Assembly: GCF_008728515.1 (NCBI RefSeq)
Contig: NC_044980.1
Span: forward strand, 31,078,290 to 31,142,289
Origin: Papio anubis
Lineage: Eukaryota > Chordata > Mammalia > Primates > Cercopithecidae
Direction of reading: 5' to 3'
DNA: 64,000 nt
The notes under the pieces are model-generated. The model saw only the letters and a list, made by a program, of their open reading frames with translations, made no database searches and had not been told where the DNA came from. The position numbers and the translations under genes are program-made. Below, one piece after another: positions 54,286 through 64,000 of this stretch (positions within the stretch are counted from its first letter, which is position 1; every line of letters starts with the position of its first letter).

Positions 54286-54791
54286 CTCTCTGACACCTCC
54301 CAGGTACTGTGACAGAAAGGTAAAAAATAAATGCACTACTCTAGGCATAGACCTATGAGGTGGGGTAGAGACTTGAGAGTCCACGTCAGCTGGTTTCTTG
54401 GAGGTAACTGCTGGCAGAGTTAGCTCATCTTAAGTGACTTTATTGTCTCATCAGATTCCTGTTTGATACTCCCGTGTGTGTGTGTGTGTGTGTGTGTGAA
54501 ATATCCACCTACCTAGGGTCACAGTTTAGTGCCTAGGTCTTGGGCTCACCCACCTCAGCAGTGTTTTAAACCCTGGACTTTACCCAGCTCCTTTCCCCAG
54601 ATAGAATTCATCTGCTCAGAAAAAGTTTAGTGAAATGCTGCTACGTGCCAAGCCCTGTGTCAAGGGCTGGATATTAAATCCAGAGAGACTGTTAAACAGG
54701 TTAAAGTTCTGTTTCTCAAACAAGGGTTTCTGAGTCTTTAGAGATGCATAAGATTTTTTAAATTGTGTTTGTTACAGTAATCTTACTTTAC
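54286..54791. other. Unique sequence with (TG)n
   Basis: TG repeat at 54474-54498. No recognised gene. Confidence 0.5.
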
Positions 54792-55075
54792 TGGCTGAGT
54801 GCAGTGGCTCATGGCTGTAATCACAGCACTTCCAGAGGCCAAGGTGGGCACATCGCTTGAGCTCAGGAGTTCGAGACCAGCTCTGGCAGCATAACGAGAC
54901 CCGGTCTCTACAAAAAATTTAAAAATTAGCCAGGCATGGTGGCATGCACCTATGGTTCCAGCTACTTGGGAGGCTGAGGTGGGAGGATTGCTTGAGCCTG
55001 GGAGGTCAAGGCTGCAGTGAGCCATGATTGTGCCATTGCACTCCAGCCTAGGTGACAGAGACCCTGTCTTAAAAA
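54792..55075 (+). repeat. AluJ-like element
   Basis: Starts GGCTGAGTGCAGTGGCTC; J-type CTTGAGCCTGGGAGGTCAAG; short A6 tail. Confidence 0.93.
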
Positions 55076-55874
55076 ACAGTTACAAAGAAGACTTCTTTTA
55101 TAGCAATACTTTACAGCTGAAAGAACAATAAAATCATTTTATTTTCTTAAATGTTACTCAAATGAGATCTCTGGATGTAGGGTGGGGATCTGGTGAGTTT
55201 TGTTTTTTTTTTTCTTTAAAATGGGTCTATACATCACTTACGTGAAAAATACAAGGTTAAACTATTTTTTTTCCTGCTGCAGAAACATTTATATTTAAAA
55301 CTACTTTTTGAATTAGCACCTAAATCAATGAAGTAACTCAAACCTTGAAATTTAGGGCACCAGGACTGTGTCAGGCTGATGCGGAAGATATTCCTGGGAA
55401 AGTAAACCTCGAGTATCTCTTACCACAGTGGGAAAATTGTGTTCCTGCTCCTAGAGTCTGTGGACAGCCTGAACTGGTTTTCATCTTCTCTGTGGAACTT
55501 TCCTAGCCAGCCAGTATGATCCCTTTGTCCTCTCGGCCCTCAGAACGTTGTACACACACCTCTGTTATTCCCTGTGTTGTCTGATGTTCAAATATAAGTC
55601 GCAAGTGATGTGTTCTGAAGAATCACTGGCTGGCTGGAGTTGCACTTGAGATCCCAATTGTCAATGGCGTTGAATCTCTGTGTTCCCCCGGCATCACTGA
55701 GTGCCTCCTATTGATGTGAAAATGTTCTCTTTTTCTGGGGATGGGGCAGAAAAGGAAGCAGCATGCAGAAAGTTTCCAACAACCAACAAATCGGTCTAGT
55801 TAAGTACAGAAGAGACGCATATGAAACATGAAACCTGCGTATGATATTAGGTCTCATTTTGCTTGACTGTTGGC
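55076..55874. other. Unique sequence
   Basis: 0.8 kb with no recognised gene or repeat beyond T runs at 55202-55215 and 55266-55273. Confidence 0.45.
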
Positions 55875-56175
55875 TTTTTTTTTTTTTTTTGAGATGGAGT
55901 CTTGCTCTGTTGCCCAGCCTGGAGTTCAGTGGCAAAATCTCAGCTCACTGCAACCTCTACCTCCAAGGTTCAAGCCATTCTCCTGCCTCAGGCTCCTGAG
56001 TAGCTGGGATTACAGGTGCCTGCCACCACATCCAGCTAATTTTTTTGTATTTTTATTTTTCGGAAGGGTTTCACCATGTTGGCCAGGCTGGTCTCAAAAC
56101 TCCTGACTTCAGGTGATCTGCCCACCTCGGCCTCCCAAAGTGCTGGGGTTACAGGCCTGAGCCACCGTGCCGGAC
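55875..56175 (-). repeat. Full-length Alu
   Basis: T16 tail; ends GAGCCACCGTGCCGGACC. Confidence 0.94.
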
Positions 56176-56950
56176 CAGTTTTATGTATCTTTTCTCTCCA
56201 CCTCTAGAGGGTGGACACTCGTCATCATTTGTATCCTCCCTGGAGCCAACTATATTACAGGCATTTTGTTTAGTGATGAACTCATATGAATTATACCAAA
56301 AGTACAGAGTATGGTAGGATCCAGAGCTGGCTGGCTTCAAATCCGTTAGACCATTCTTGCCTTTGTAGGATTATCTGCTTTTATCAGTTTATCAGGTAAC
56401 TGCACATAATAAATGGCCAATGATAAAAGTGGCTATACAGCTGTAAAGCTAGGCTTCAGGACAGTAGTAAGGAGCACTGGGAAATTAGGCTCCTCCAGCC
56501 AGTTGCCAGGGAGGGACAAAGGACAAGAGATGGCTTAAATAAAATGCTGACATGCCCAGGGCACTCCTGCTGAAGCTGTTGAGTGAAGGTGAGTGCTTCA
56601 GGGGTTTGGTGCAGAGCTTTTCTGAGAGCTGTTCTACTGCCTTTTCTTTTGAAGGCAGCTTCCCAGCTTCCACCCTTGATTGTCCGTAAGCTCCGGACTT
56701 GGCTGTTCTTAGAGGCGCAGTACCACTGGTGTGTGTTGTTTGGTGTGAACTGTGCCCCCCTGTCACATGGCAAAGTGATGCTTGCACACACAGTGTGTGG
56801 ATGCTGAGAGCTTCCTGAGCCAACCTTTTTCCAGCCAAACCTTTCCTAGCTCTGGGGGAAGTTTCCTTCAAATGTGTGGGAACTCACTAGACAGCTCATC
56901 CAGGATGGCTTTGGGGGGATCCGTCTTAAGGATAGATGGAACCTCTCTAA
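56176..56950. other. Unique sequence
   Basis: No recognised exon. Frames of 111-128 aa on the minus strand (56456-56871) overlap each other and show no domain. Confidence 0.45.
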
Positions 56951-57246
56951 CTTTTTTTTTTTTTGAGACAGTCTCTCGCTCTTGTCGCCCAGGCTGGAGT
57001 GTAGTGGCGAGATCTCAGCTCATTGCAAGCTCCGCCTGCGGGTTCACGCCATTCTCCTGCCTCAGCCTCCCGAGTAGCTGGGACTACAGGCGCCCGCCAT
57101 GACACCCGGCTAATTTTTTTGTATTTTTCATAGAGATGGGGTTTCACTGTGTTAGCCAGGATGGTCTCGATCTCCTGACGTTGTGATCCGCTCGCCTCAG
57201 CCTCCCGAAGTGCTGGGATTACAGACGTGAACCACAGCGCCTGGCC
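56951..57246 (-). repeat. AluY-like element, first of tandem pair
   Basis: Y-type TTGCAAGCTCCGCCTG and CACTGTGTTAGCCAGGATGG; followed directly by a second Alu. Confidence 0.94.
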
Positions 57247-57545
57247 TCTTTGTTTGTTTTGAGATGGAGTTTTGCTCTGCCACCCAGGCTGCAGTGCAGT
57301 GGCACGATCCTAGCTCACGGCAACGTCCACCTCCCGGGTTCAAGTGATTATCCTGCCTTAGCCTCCCGAGTAGCTGGGATTACAGGCACGTGTTACCATG
57401 CCCAGCTAGTTTTTTTTGTATTTTTAGTAGAGACGGGGTTTCACCATGTTGACCAGGCTGGTCTCAAAACTCCTGACCTCAAGTGATCGGCCGACCTCGG
57501 CCTCCCAGAGTGCTGGGATTACAGGCATAAGCCACCACGCCCGAC
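57247..57545 (-). repeat. AluS-like element, second of tandem pair
   Basis: Begins TCTTTGTTTGTTTTGAGATGG and ends GCCACCACGCCCGAC. TGGAACCTCTCT before the pair and TGGAGCTTCTCT after it may be the older element's target-site duplication. Confidence 0.93.
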
Positions 57546-57749
57546 TGGAGCTTCTCTTTTCACAAGGGAAAGCTCTGGACTTCTAGCATTGTCCTGGAAG
57601 GTGAGCTTCCTGCGGACAGTACAGTCTCAGGATTGGCACCTCCTGTCTTCTGTGATTTGGCTTCAAGGATGTGGTGTCCCATCATAGTTCTACCATGTGT
57701 GCTGGCTGTGTAGCCTTGGATGAGTTATTTATTTTCACTGAACATGTTT

Positions 57750-58100
57750 ACTATGGTCAAATGTTTATGTGCCCCCTAATTCATGTGTTGAAATCCTAAC
57801 CCTCAAGGTGGTGGTATTGGGAAGTGGGGCCTTTTGGGAGGCAATTAGGTCATCAAAGTAGAGCCCTCACGAATGGGATTAGTGCCCTCCTAAGAGGCCC
57901 AAGAGAGCTCATTGGCCTCTTCTATGTAAGAACACAGTTAGAAGCCACCATCTGTCAACTGGAAAGTGACTGTCGACACTGAACCTGCCGGGGCCTTGAT
58001 CTTGGACTTGCCAGCCTCCAGAACTGTGAGAGATAAATTTCTGTTATTTATAAGCCACCAGTTTATAGTGTTAAGGCAGCTTGAACAGACTAAGGTGGTG
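57750..58100 (+). repeat. MaLR-type LTR
   Basis: GTGTTGAAATCCTAACCCTC, CACGAATGGGATTAGTGCCC, CCTTGATCTTGGACTTGCC and GAACAGACTAAGG match a MaLR LTR. Same family type as 53362-53705. Confidence 0.82.
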
Positions 58101-59231
58101 GTTTTCTGTCGATTGAGAAGAGTAACACTCAGATTTGTTGCCAGACTAGAATGGAAGAATGCATATAGAGCCACTGACATAATGCCTGGCAGGTAGCACA
58201 CAGCAAATGACGTAGTGAACAGTGTCACCAGGATTTTGGGAATGGCAGAGGGCGAGCATTGGGGTGCATGGGGGTGTATCCTCACATGTATCCCCTCTGG
58301 TTCCTTCTCTCAGTTGGAGATTCCAGGGAGGTGTAGATAGCCCTGTGTACCAGCTTTCCATAGTCCTGGGGTTGTGTCAGGCAGTCAGGAATTTGTACTT
58401 GTAATTTGCACTTGTAAATATATATGATCTTGGCTGAATTTGTTTACGGATTTGCTGACTTTTACCCTTAGTATATAGAAAGCCATTTACAGGTAGACCA
58501 AATTGTAAAGAGCTCACTGTTGATGGCTGATGAAAGTCAGCCAGCCTTCCTTACGTGAAGGGGATAGGCGAGGGACTTCGGGCCTGGAATGAGGACCAGC
58601 TCCAGGCTGCCTGAGGCTAGGTTTCCTTAAAGGGGAAGGGGTTATCTCAGAGGCTTCTGCAGGATCTGGCCAGTCCTTCCCACACTCTACTTGGGTCCTG
58701 TTGTTGAGCATCTGTCTGAGGAAGCAAGGCCCTGCGAGAGGCAATGAGCCTGGAGACCATAATTAGGTGATTTCGTGTAAAATGCTCTTCAGTTATTTCT
58801 TGGGAGGCTGAAGATAAAAAAAGATGCGAGCCTCCAGAAGTCCTGAAGCCATCTCTAGATTATCACCCCGAGGAACAGCTAGTTTTCCTTCCTTGAATGT
58901 TTGTTTATCTGTGTAACAGGCTGGCTTGTTAGTTGTTGCCAGGCCCCAAGGTTTGTGTGGGCATGTGTGATGAGGAGGAAAACCCCATCAACAATGCTTA
59001 CAGGATTTTGCTGATTAATTTTCTACTAAAAGTGAGTTTCCTAAATCTTCCCAGACAAACACTTCTCATTAAAAAACGACTCAATTTTTCTGGTTTTCCC
59101 TGAACACTAGTGTGTTGCCAGTTTAGAAAAGGGGAAGGGGAGTTGGAGGCAAGAGCTGACCTTTCGAAGAACTTTCTATTATACTTGTCAAGCATTTTAA
59201 ATATGCATTTAGGCTAACGACTATAAAAACA
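58101..59231. other. 1.1 kb unique sequence
   Basis: No recognised exon or young repeat. Possible small MIR-like piece at 58170-58215. Confidence 0.45.
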
Positions 59232-59240
59232 GGTGACTTT

Positions 59241-59547
59241 GGCTGGGTGACGGTGACTCACGCCTGTAATCCCAGCACTTTGGGAGGCTGAGGAGGGTGG
59301 ATCACTTAAGGTCAGGAGTTTGAGACCAGCCTGAACAACATGGTGTAACCCCATCTATACTAAAAATAGAAAAATTAGCCAGGCGTGGTGGCACGTGCCT
59401 ATAATCCCACCTACCCAGGAGGCTGAGGCACAAGAATCGCTTAAACCCGGGAGGTGGAGGTTGCAGTGAGCAGAGATCATGCCACTGCACTCCAGCCTGG
59501 GGGACAGAGCGAGACTCTGTCTCCAAAAAAAAAAAAAAAAAAAAAAA
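59241..59547 (+). repeat. Full-length Alu
   Basis: Starts GGCTGGGTGACGGTGACTC; A23 tail. GTGACTT flanks both sides. Confidence 0.95.
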
Positions 59548-59569
59548 GTGACTTGAAGTTAGCTTTTGT

Positions 59570-60483
59570 GAATCTTGATTTTTGTCTGTTTCAAATTGGA
59601 CAGTGAATACTTCCCCTTATTGAGATTACATTATTACACATTTCATGCATTTAAAGTTTACAATAAGTAGTTTTTAAGTAAATTGAAGCAGATCTGCAGA
59701 CATCGCACTATCTACTTTTAGAACATTTTAATCACCCCTAAAAGAAATCCTGAATCTCTTAGCAGTCACTCCCGACTTTTCCCCACAAACTCCCCAGCCC
59801 CTGGCAACCACTCATCAATTTGCCATCTCTATAAATTTCCTTTTCTGGACACTTCATGTAAATGAAATCTGTGTGGTCTTTTGTGACTGGCTTCTTTCAC
59901 TTAGCATATTTTCAGTATTCATACACATGTGACGTCTGTCACTGGAAATTCATTTCTTTCTATCACCAAATAGTAGTCCAGTGTTATATATTCACCAGGT
60001 GATTGATACTGGCGTTGTTTCCACATTTTGGCTATTGTAAATAATACTGCTACAAACATTCATATATAAGATTTGTGTGGACATAATGTTTTCATTTCTT
60101 TTGGGTATATACCTAAAAGTGGAATTGCTGGGTCATATGGTAATTCCATGTTTAACATTTTGAAGAACTGCTAAACTTTTCCAACGTAACAGCACAATTT
60201 TACATTCCTGCCAACAATGTATGAAGGTTTCAGTTTCTGCACATCTTCACCAACACTTGTTATTATGTCCTTTAAAAAAAATTATAGCCAATCTAGTGTG
60301 TATGAAGTGGTATCTCACTGTGGTTTTGGTTTGCATTTCCGTGATGACTAATGATGTTCCACATCTTTTCCTGGGTTTGTTGTCAATTTTTGTGTATCTT
60401 CTTTGGAGAAACATCTATTCAGATCTTTAGCCTGTTACTCAGTTGGATTGTCTGCTTATTATTGAATTGTTAAAGGGTTTGAT
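59570..60483 (-). repeat. Old L1 relic (ORF2 end / 3' part)
   Basis: Antisense L1: CTGGCTTCTTTCACTTAGCA, GGGTATATACCTAAAAGTGG, ATTGCTGGGTCATATGGTAA and TGCATTTCCGTGATGACTAA. Several frameshifts; no functional ORF2. Confidence 0.88.
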
Positions 60484-60490
60484 TTGGATA

Positions 60491-60660
60491 CTTTTTTTTT
60501 TTTCCAGAGTCTCATTCTGTCACCCAGGCTGGAATGCAGGGGTGCCATTTCAGCTCACTGCAACCTCCTCCTCCTAGGTTCAAGCAATTCTCCAGCCTCA
60601 GCCTCCCAAGTAGGTGGGATTACAGGCATGCACCACCGTGCCCGGCTAATTCTATTTTTA
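60491..60660 (-). repeat. Alu right arm, minus half of hairpin
   Basis: T13 tail, then right-arm sequence ending at CCCGGCTAATTCTATTTTTA, directly against an inverted right arm. Confidence 0.93.
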
Positions 60661-60838
60661 AGAAATAGAAAAATTAGCCGGGAGCAGTGTCACGTGCCTG
60701 TAATCCCAGCTACTCGGGAGGCTAGCACAGGAGAATCGCTTTAACCCAGGAGGTAGAGGTTGCAGCGAGCCAGATCATGCCACTGCACTCCAGCCTGGAT
60801 GACAGAGTGGGACTCTGTCTCAAAAAAACAAACAAAAC
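60661..60838 (+). repeat. Alu right arm, plus half of hairpin
   Basis: Starts AGAAATAGAAAAATTAGCCGG and runs to the (CAAA)n tail. Same part of Alu as its neighbour, opposite strand, no spacer. Confidence 0.93.
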
Positions 60839-60849
60839 AAAAACTTAAA

Positions 60850-61008
60850 ACTTTATTAAGGGCTTTATTTCTTTGCACGTCAATTTCTCATTATTCCAGC
60901 ACCATTTATTAAAAAGATGGGAAGCAATTTTCTGCAAATAATATATATGATAAGGGATTTGCATGCAGAAGGGAAAAAAGGCAACTCTTACAACTTGAAA
61001 GTAAAAAT
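60850..61008. repeat. L1 relic pieces with an inversion junction
   Basis: About 60865-60912 reads as antisense L1 (CCAGCACCATTTATTAAAAAG). About 60918-60995 reads as sense L1 (TATGATAAGGGATTTGCATG, GGCAACTCTTACAACTTG). Confidence 0.7.
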
Positions 61009-61278
61009 TACACTTTGGGAGGCTGAGGCGGGTGGATCACCTGAGGTCAGGAGTTTGAGACCAGCCTGACCAACATGGTGAAACCCCGTCTCTACTAAAG
61101 ACAAAAAATTAGCCGGGCGTGGTGGCGCATGCCTGTAATCCCGGCTACTCAGGAGGCTGAGGCGGGAAAATCGCTTGAACCTGGAAGGCAGAGGTTCCAG
61201 TGAGCCGAAATTGCACCACTGCACTCCAGCCTGGGCAACAAAGTGAGACTCTATCTCAAAAAAATAAATTTAAAAAAT
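61009..61278 (+). repeat. 5'-truncated Alu
   Basis: Starts at CACTTTGGGAGGCTGAGG, lacking the first 35 bases; tail of AAATAAATTTAAAAAATT. Confidence 0.93.
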
Positions 61279-61319
61279 TAAATATTATTATGTAATTTAG
61301 GGGTAGAAAGAATAGGAAA

Positions 61320-61611
61320 GACTGGGCATGGTGGCTGACGCCTATCATCCAAACACTTAGGGAGGCCGAGGTGGGAAGATTGCTTGAGCCCAGGAGTTTG
61401 AGACCGGCCTGGGAAACATAGTGAGACCCTGTCTCTACTAAAAATACAAAAAATTAGCTGGGCAGGGTGGCACGTGCCTGTAGCCCCAGCTACCCAGGAA
61501 GCTGAGATGGGAGAATCACCTGAGCCTGAGAGATGATGCAGTGAGCCAAGATCACGCCACTGTAGTCTAGCCTGGGCAATGAGAGTGAGACCCTGTTTCA
61601 AAAAAAAAAAA
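61320..61611 (+). repeat. Full-length Alu, diverged
   Basis: Starts GACTGGGCATGGTGGCTG; J/S-like; A12 tail. Confidence 0.92.
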
Positions 61612-61649
61612 GAGGAAAAGTCATTGTAAATTAGTGAAAAACATTTTCT

Positions 61650-61958
61650 TGTTTTTGTTTTTGTTTTTTTCTTTTTGAGACAGAGTTTTTTTGTTGCCCA
61701 GGCTGGAGTGTAATGGCCCGATCTCTGCTCACTGCAACCTCCGCCTCCTGGGTTCACAGGAGGCTTCTGCCTCAGCCTCCTGAGTAGCTGGGATTACAGG
61801 TGCCTGTCACCATGCCCAGCACATTTTTGTATTTTTAGTAGAGACAGGGTTTCACCATGTTGGCCAAGCTGGTCTCTAACTCCTGACCTCGGGTGATCTG
61901 CCCATCTCAGCCTCCCAAAGTGCCAAAGTGCTGGGATTACATGCCATTGCACCCAGCC
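61650..61958 (-). repeat. Full-length Alu, inverted to previous
   Basis: Tail GTTTTTGTTTTTGTTTTTTT; ends GCCATTGCACCCAGCC with a duplicated GTGCCAAAGTGC. A T-run follows at 61961-61977. Confidence 0.92.
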
Positions 61959-62448
61959 ACTTTTTTTTTTTTTTTTTAGTATTTTAAAGCTGTGTATTTC
62001 TTTCAACTGTATGTGTTTCAATTAGCCAAAATACAAACAACACCAAACCAGCAAAATAATAACCAGTAAGTCTTTATCATAAGATTTATTCAATGTTAAG
62101 TTATGCCACTTCTTATAAGCTCAATTATTAATAAGAACTTACTACATCTACACCTTACAAGTTGCTGAAGGTTAACATAGTGAAATCAGCCACAAATGTT
62201 AAAAATCAAGGAAAAGTTTATTTAGTCAAGTCATTCAATAAACAAACATTTAATGAGCACTTGCTGTGGGCAAGGCTGGTCATGGTTGAAGCCAAGAAAA
62301 TATATCTCTTACCTTCCCAGGGCCTTTTAAATGAACCAGTATTTATAAACGTTCCAATACATTGCCTGAGAAAACAATTAACATTGCTATCATCATAACT
62401 TAGAGGTTGAAATGTGAAAACCTGAGTCACTGGAAACCAACACTTGTT
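61959..62448. other. AT-rich unique sequence
   Basis: No recognised gene. About 62230-62350 (AACATTTAATGAGCACTTGC) looks like an old dispersed repeat. Confidence 0.4.
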
Positions 62449-62458
62449 AATATGTCTT

Positions 62459-62766
62459 ATTTCTTTTTTTTATTTTTTTGAGACGGAGTCTCGCTCTGTC
62501 GCCCAGGTTGGAGTGCAGTGGGGTGATCTCGGCTCACTGCGTTGCAAGCTCCACCTCCCAGGTTCACGCCGTTCTCTTGCCTCAACCTCCCAAGTAGCTG
62601 GGACTATAGGCGCCCGCTACCACGCCCGGCTAATTTTTTTGTATTTTTGGTAGAAACAGGGTTTCACCGTGTTAGCCAGTATGATCTCTATCTCCTGACC
62701 TTGTGATCCGCCTGCGTTGGCCTCCCAAAGTGTTGGGATTACAGGTGTAAGCCACCGCTCCTGGCC
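62459..62766 (-). repeat. AluY-like element
   Basis: AATATGTCTT at 62449-62458 and 62767-62776. A small insertion (GCGTTGC) lies in the right arm. Confidence 0.95.
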
Positions 62767-62974
62767 AATATGTCTTTTTTAAAAATTAGTAGTAGATGGT
62801 GAATATTATTGGAAAGGTACAGATACAGAATTCCAGGCACAATTACATCGAATAAGGCGGAGGTTATAATTAAGCATGAGTAAAGAAGCAGCACATCTAA
62901 ATGTTGCTGCTTGTATTTCAAATTTGCCTATGAAATTATGAAAGTGAGTCTGCTTTTACCCGAGGGAGTGAATC

Positions 62975-62999
62975 TGTGTGTGTGTGGGTCGGGGGGGGG
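62975..62999. repeat. (TG)n then G9 run
   Basis: TG units to about 62987, then GGTC and nine consecutive G. Confidence 0.9.
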
Positions 63000-63000
63000 C

Positions 63001-63332
63001 TGTTTTGTTTTGTTGTTTGTTTATTTCTTTCGAGACAGAGTTTTGATCTGTCGCCCAGGCTGGAGTGCAGTGACCCAGTCTCAGCCTACTGCAACCTGTC
63101 TCCCGGGTTCAAGCAATTCTCCTACCTCAGCCTCCGGAGTAGCTGGGATTACAGGCACCCACCACCACGCCCGGCTAATTTTTTTTTTTTTTTTTTTTTT
63201 CCTTCCTTAGTGGAGACGGGGTTTTGCTGTGTTGGGCAGGCTGGTCTCAAACTCCTGGCCTCAGGTGATGCACCCACCCTCCTTAGCCTCCCAAAGTGCT
63301 GGGATTACAGGCCTGAGCCACTGCACCTGGCC
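63001..63332 (-). repeat. Alu with expanded linker
   Basis: The A-rich linker between the arms is expanded to about 23 T plus CCTTCC (63179-63207). Ends GCCACTGCACCTGGCC. Confidence 0.94.
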
Positions 63333-64000
63333 AAATTTGATCGGTGTCCCTTTCTTCTCTTTTAGTGGTTGAATCAGTGCATAGCAAACCTTTCTACTAC
63401 CTTGCAGGTGTTCTAGTTTAAGCTGAAGTGGTTTGATAGTCTCTTTTTCCCCTTCTCTACCTGCAACCTGAGGATGCTGGGGTTGCTTTTCTTCCTCTTC
63501 TAAGCCAGTTAGTGGAATTTTCCTCCACGTTCTTGGCCTGTGTTTTTCCCCTCTGGAGTAGAGTTCAGTCTGCTACTGGAAGATGTTTGCATTTTCCCAC
63601 CTAGCAGACCCCTGGTCAAACATTAAATACAGCTTTCATGCTAGCTCTGTGTATCTTCTTGGTCAGGAAAGTATGTTCTCACTACAGAGTTAACCTTTCT
63701 GCTGAGAACTTCCCAGAGTAAGAGTGGATTTATTCAGGTATTGGGTACCTTCTGAGGATGTGGATTTCTGGCAGCACTGATTTATAACTTTTCATTTTGA
63801 AAGGCTTGAAACAGCCCATTCGGAGCCTGGAGGCCATGGCTCTGTGCTAGAAGCTGATAACTTTTGTTATTGGACTTTGGGCGGGTAGGGAGTTTGCTTA
63901 TTGTTACCGTCTTTCCTTGGTAGAGCACACTTACACATCACTGTTTTATATCAGCTCCCCTCCCCCATTCTTGCCTAACTTCAGTCGTGGTTCTTGGTTT
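63333..64000. other. Unique sequence to window end
   Basis: No repeat recognised. TTTCTTCTCTTTTAG at 63351-63365 resembles a splice acceptor, but no exon can be supported without expression or homology data. Confidence 0.4.

Noticed and set aside
63351..63367. Polypyrimidine plus TAG, acceptor-like
   Set aside because: Such sites are frequent by chance; no downstream exon could be recognised.

Overview
This is nuclear DNA from a primate, most likely an Old World monkey (Cercopithecidae). About 70 Alu elements or fragments cover roughly 30% of the window, alongside MIR, L1, MaLR/ERV LTR and MER-type DNA transposon relics. The youngest-looking Alu (about 20323-20626, minus strand) carries base combinations that I associate with the AluYR-type lineages of macaques and baboons rather than human AluY. 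This lineage call rests on remembered consensus sequences and was not searched. Nothing bacterial, viral (beyond ancient LTR relics) or CRISPR-like is present.

I found no intact protein-coding gene. The only recognisable gene-derived sequence is a processed pseudogene of ribosomal protein L5 (RPL5), plus strand, about 8401-9434. It has a lost start codon, two frameshifting deletions, at least three stops and flanking target-site duplications. Most long open reading frames are antisense translations of Alu. The best candidate for a functional gene part is a small CpG-rich block at about 15200-15490 on the plus strand. It is followed by a plausible splice donor at 15491 and lies about 0.5 kb downstream of a TATA-like motif. 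Downstream of it, Alus lie mostly on the minus strand (about 41 to 16), which is compatible with, but does not prove, an intron of a plus-strand gene.

Layout: 1-8 kb holds scattered Alus, MIRs and a THE1/MST-type LTR. 8.4-9.4 kb is the RPL5 pseudogene. 9.6-13.2 kb is an Alu cluster with an L3/CR1-like relic. 13.2-17.3 kb is an Alu-free, GC-rich interval containing the CpG block. 17.4-20.6 kb contains an Alu multimer inside a single target-site duplication, an ERV-type LTR with an inserted Alu, and the AluYR-type element. 20.6-23.1 kb is largely unique. 23.5-27 kb is a dense, nested Alu region. 27-31 kb contains a local ~350-bp duplication (27054-27405 and 30456-30804) with about 95% identity by eye. 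33.3-34.5 kb is a nested repeat stack with a MER2-type transposon. 35.5-36.9 kb is L1 relic. 38.3-40.1 kb is Alu-free. 40-46.8 kb is an Alu and microsatellite array. 46.8-49.5 kb is mostly unique sequence with CpGs retained. 50-58 kb holds Alus and two MaLR-type LTRs. 59.5-61 kb is an L1 relic split by two inverted half-Alus with essentially no spacer. 61-63.3 kb is another Alu cluster.

I did not find an unprecedented biological system. The most interesting signals are structural: the local duplication, the spacer-free inverted Alu hairpin, the Alu multimer, the nested transposons, the G-quadruplex-type tract and the CpG-rich candidate exon. All repeat family names come from memory of consensus sequences, and boundaries are accurate to about 5-20 bases.
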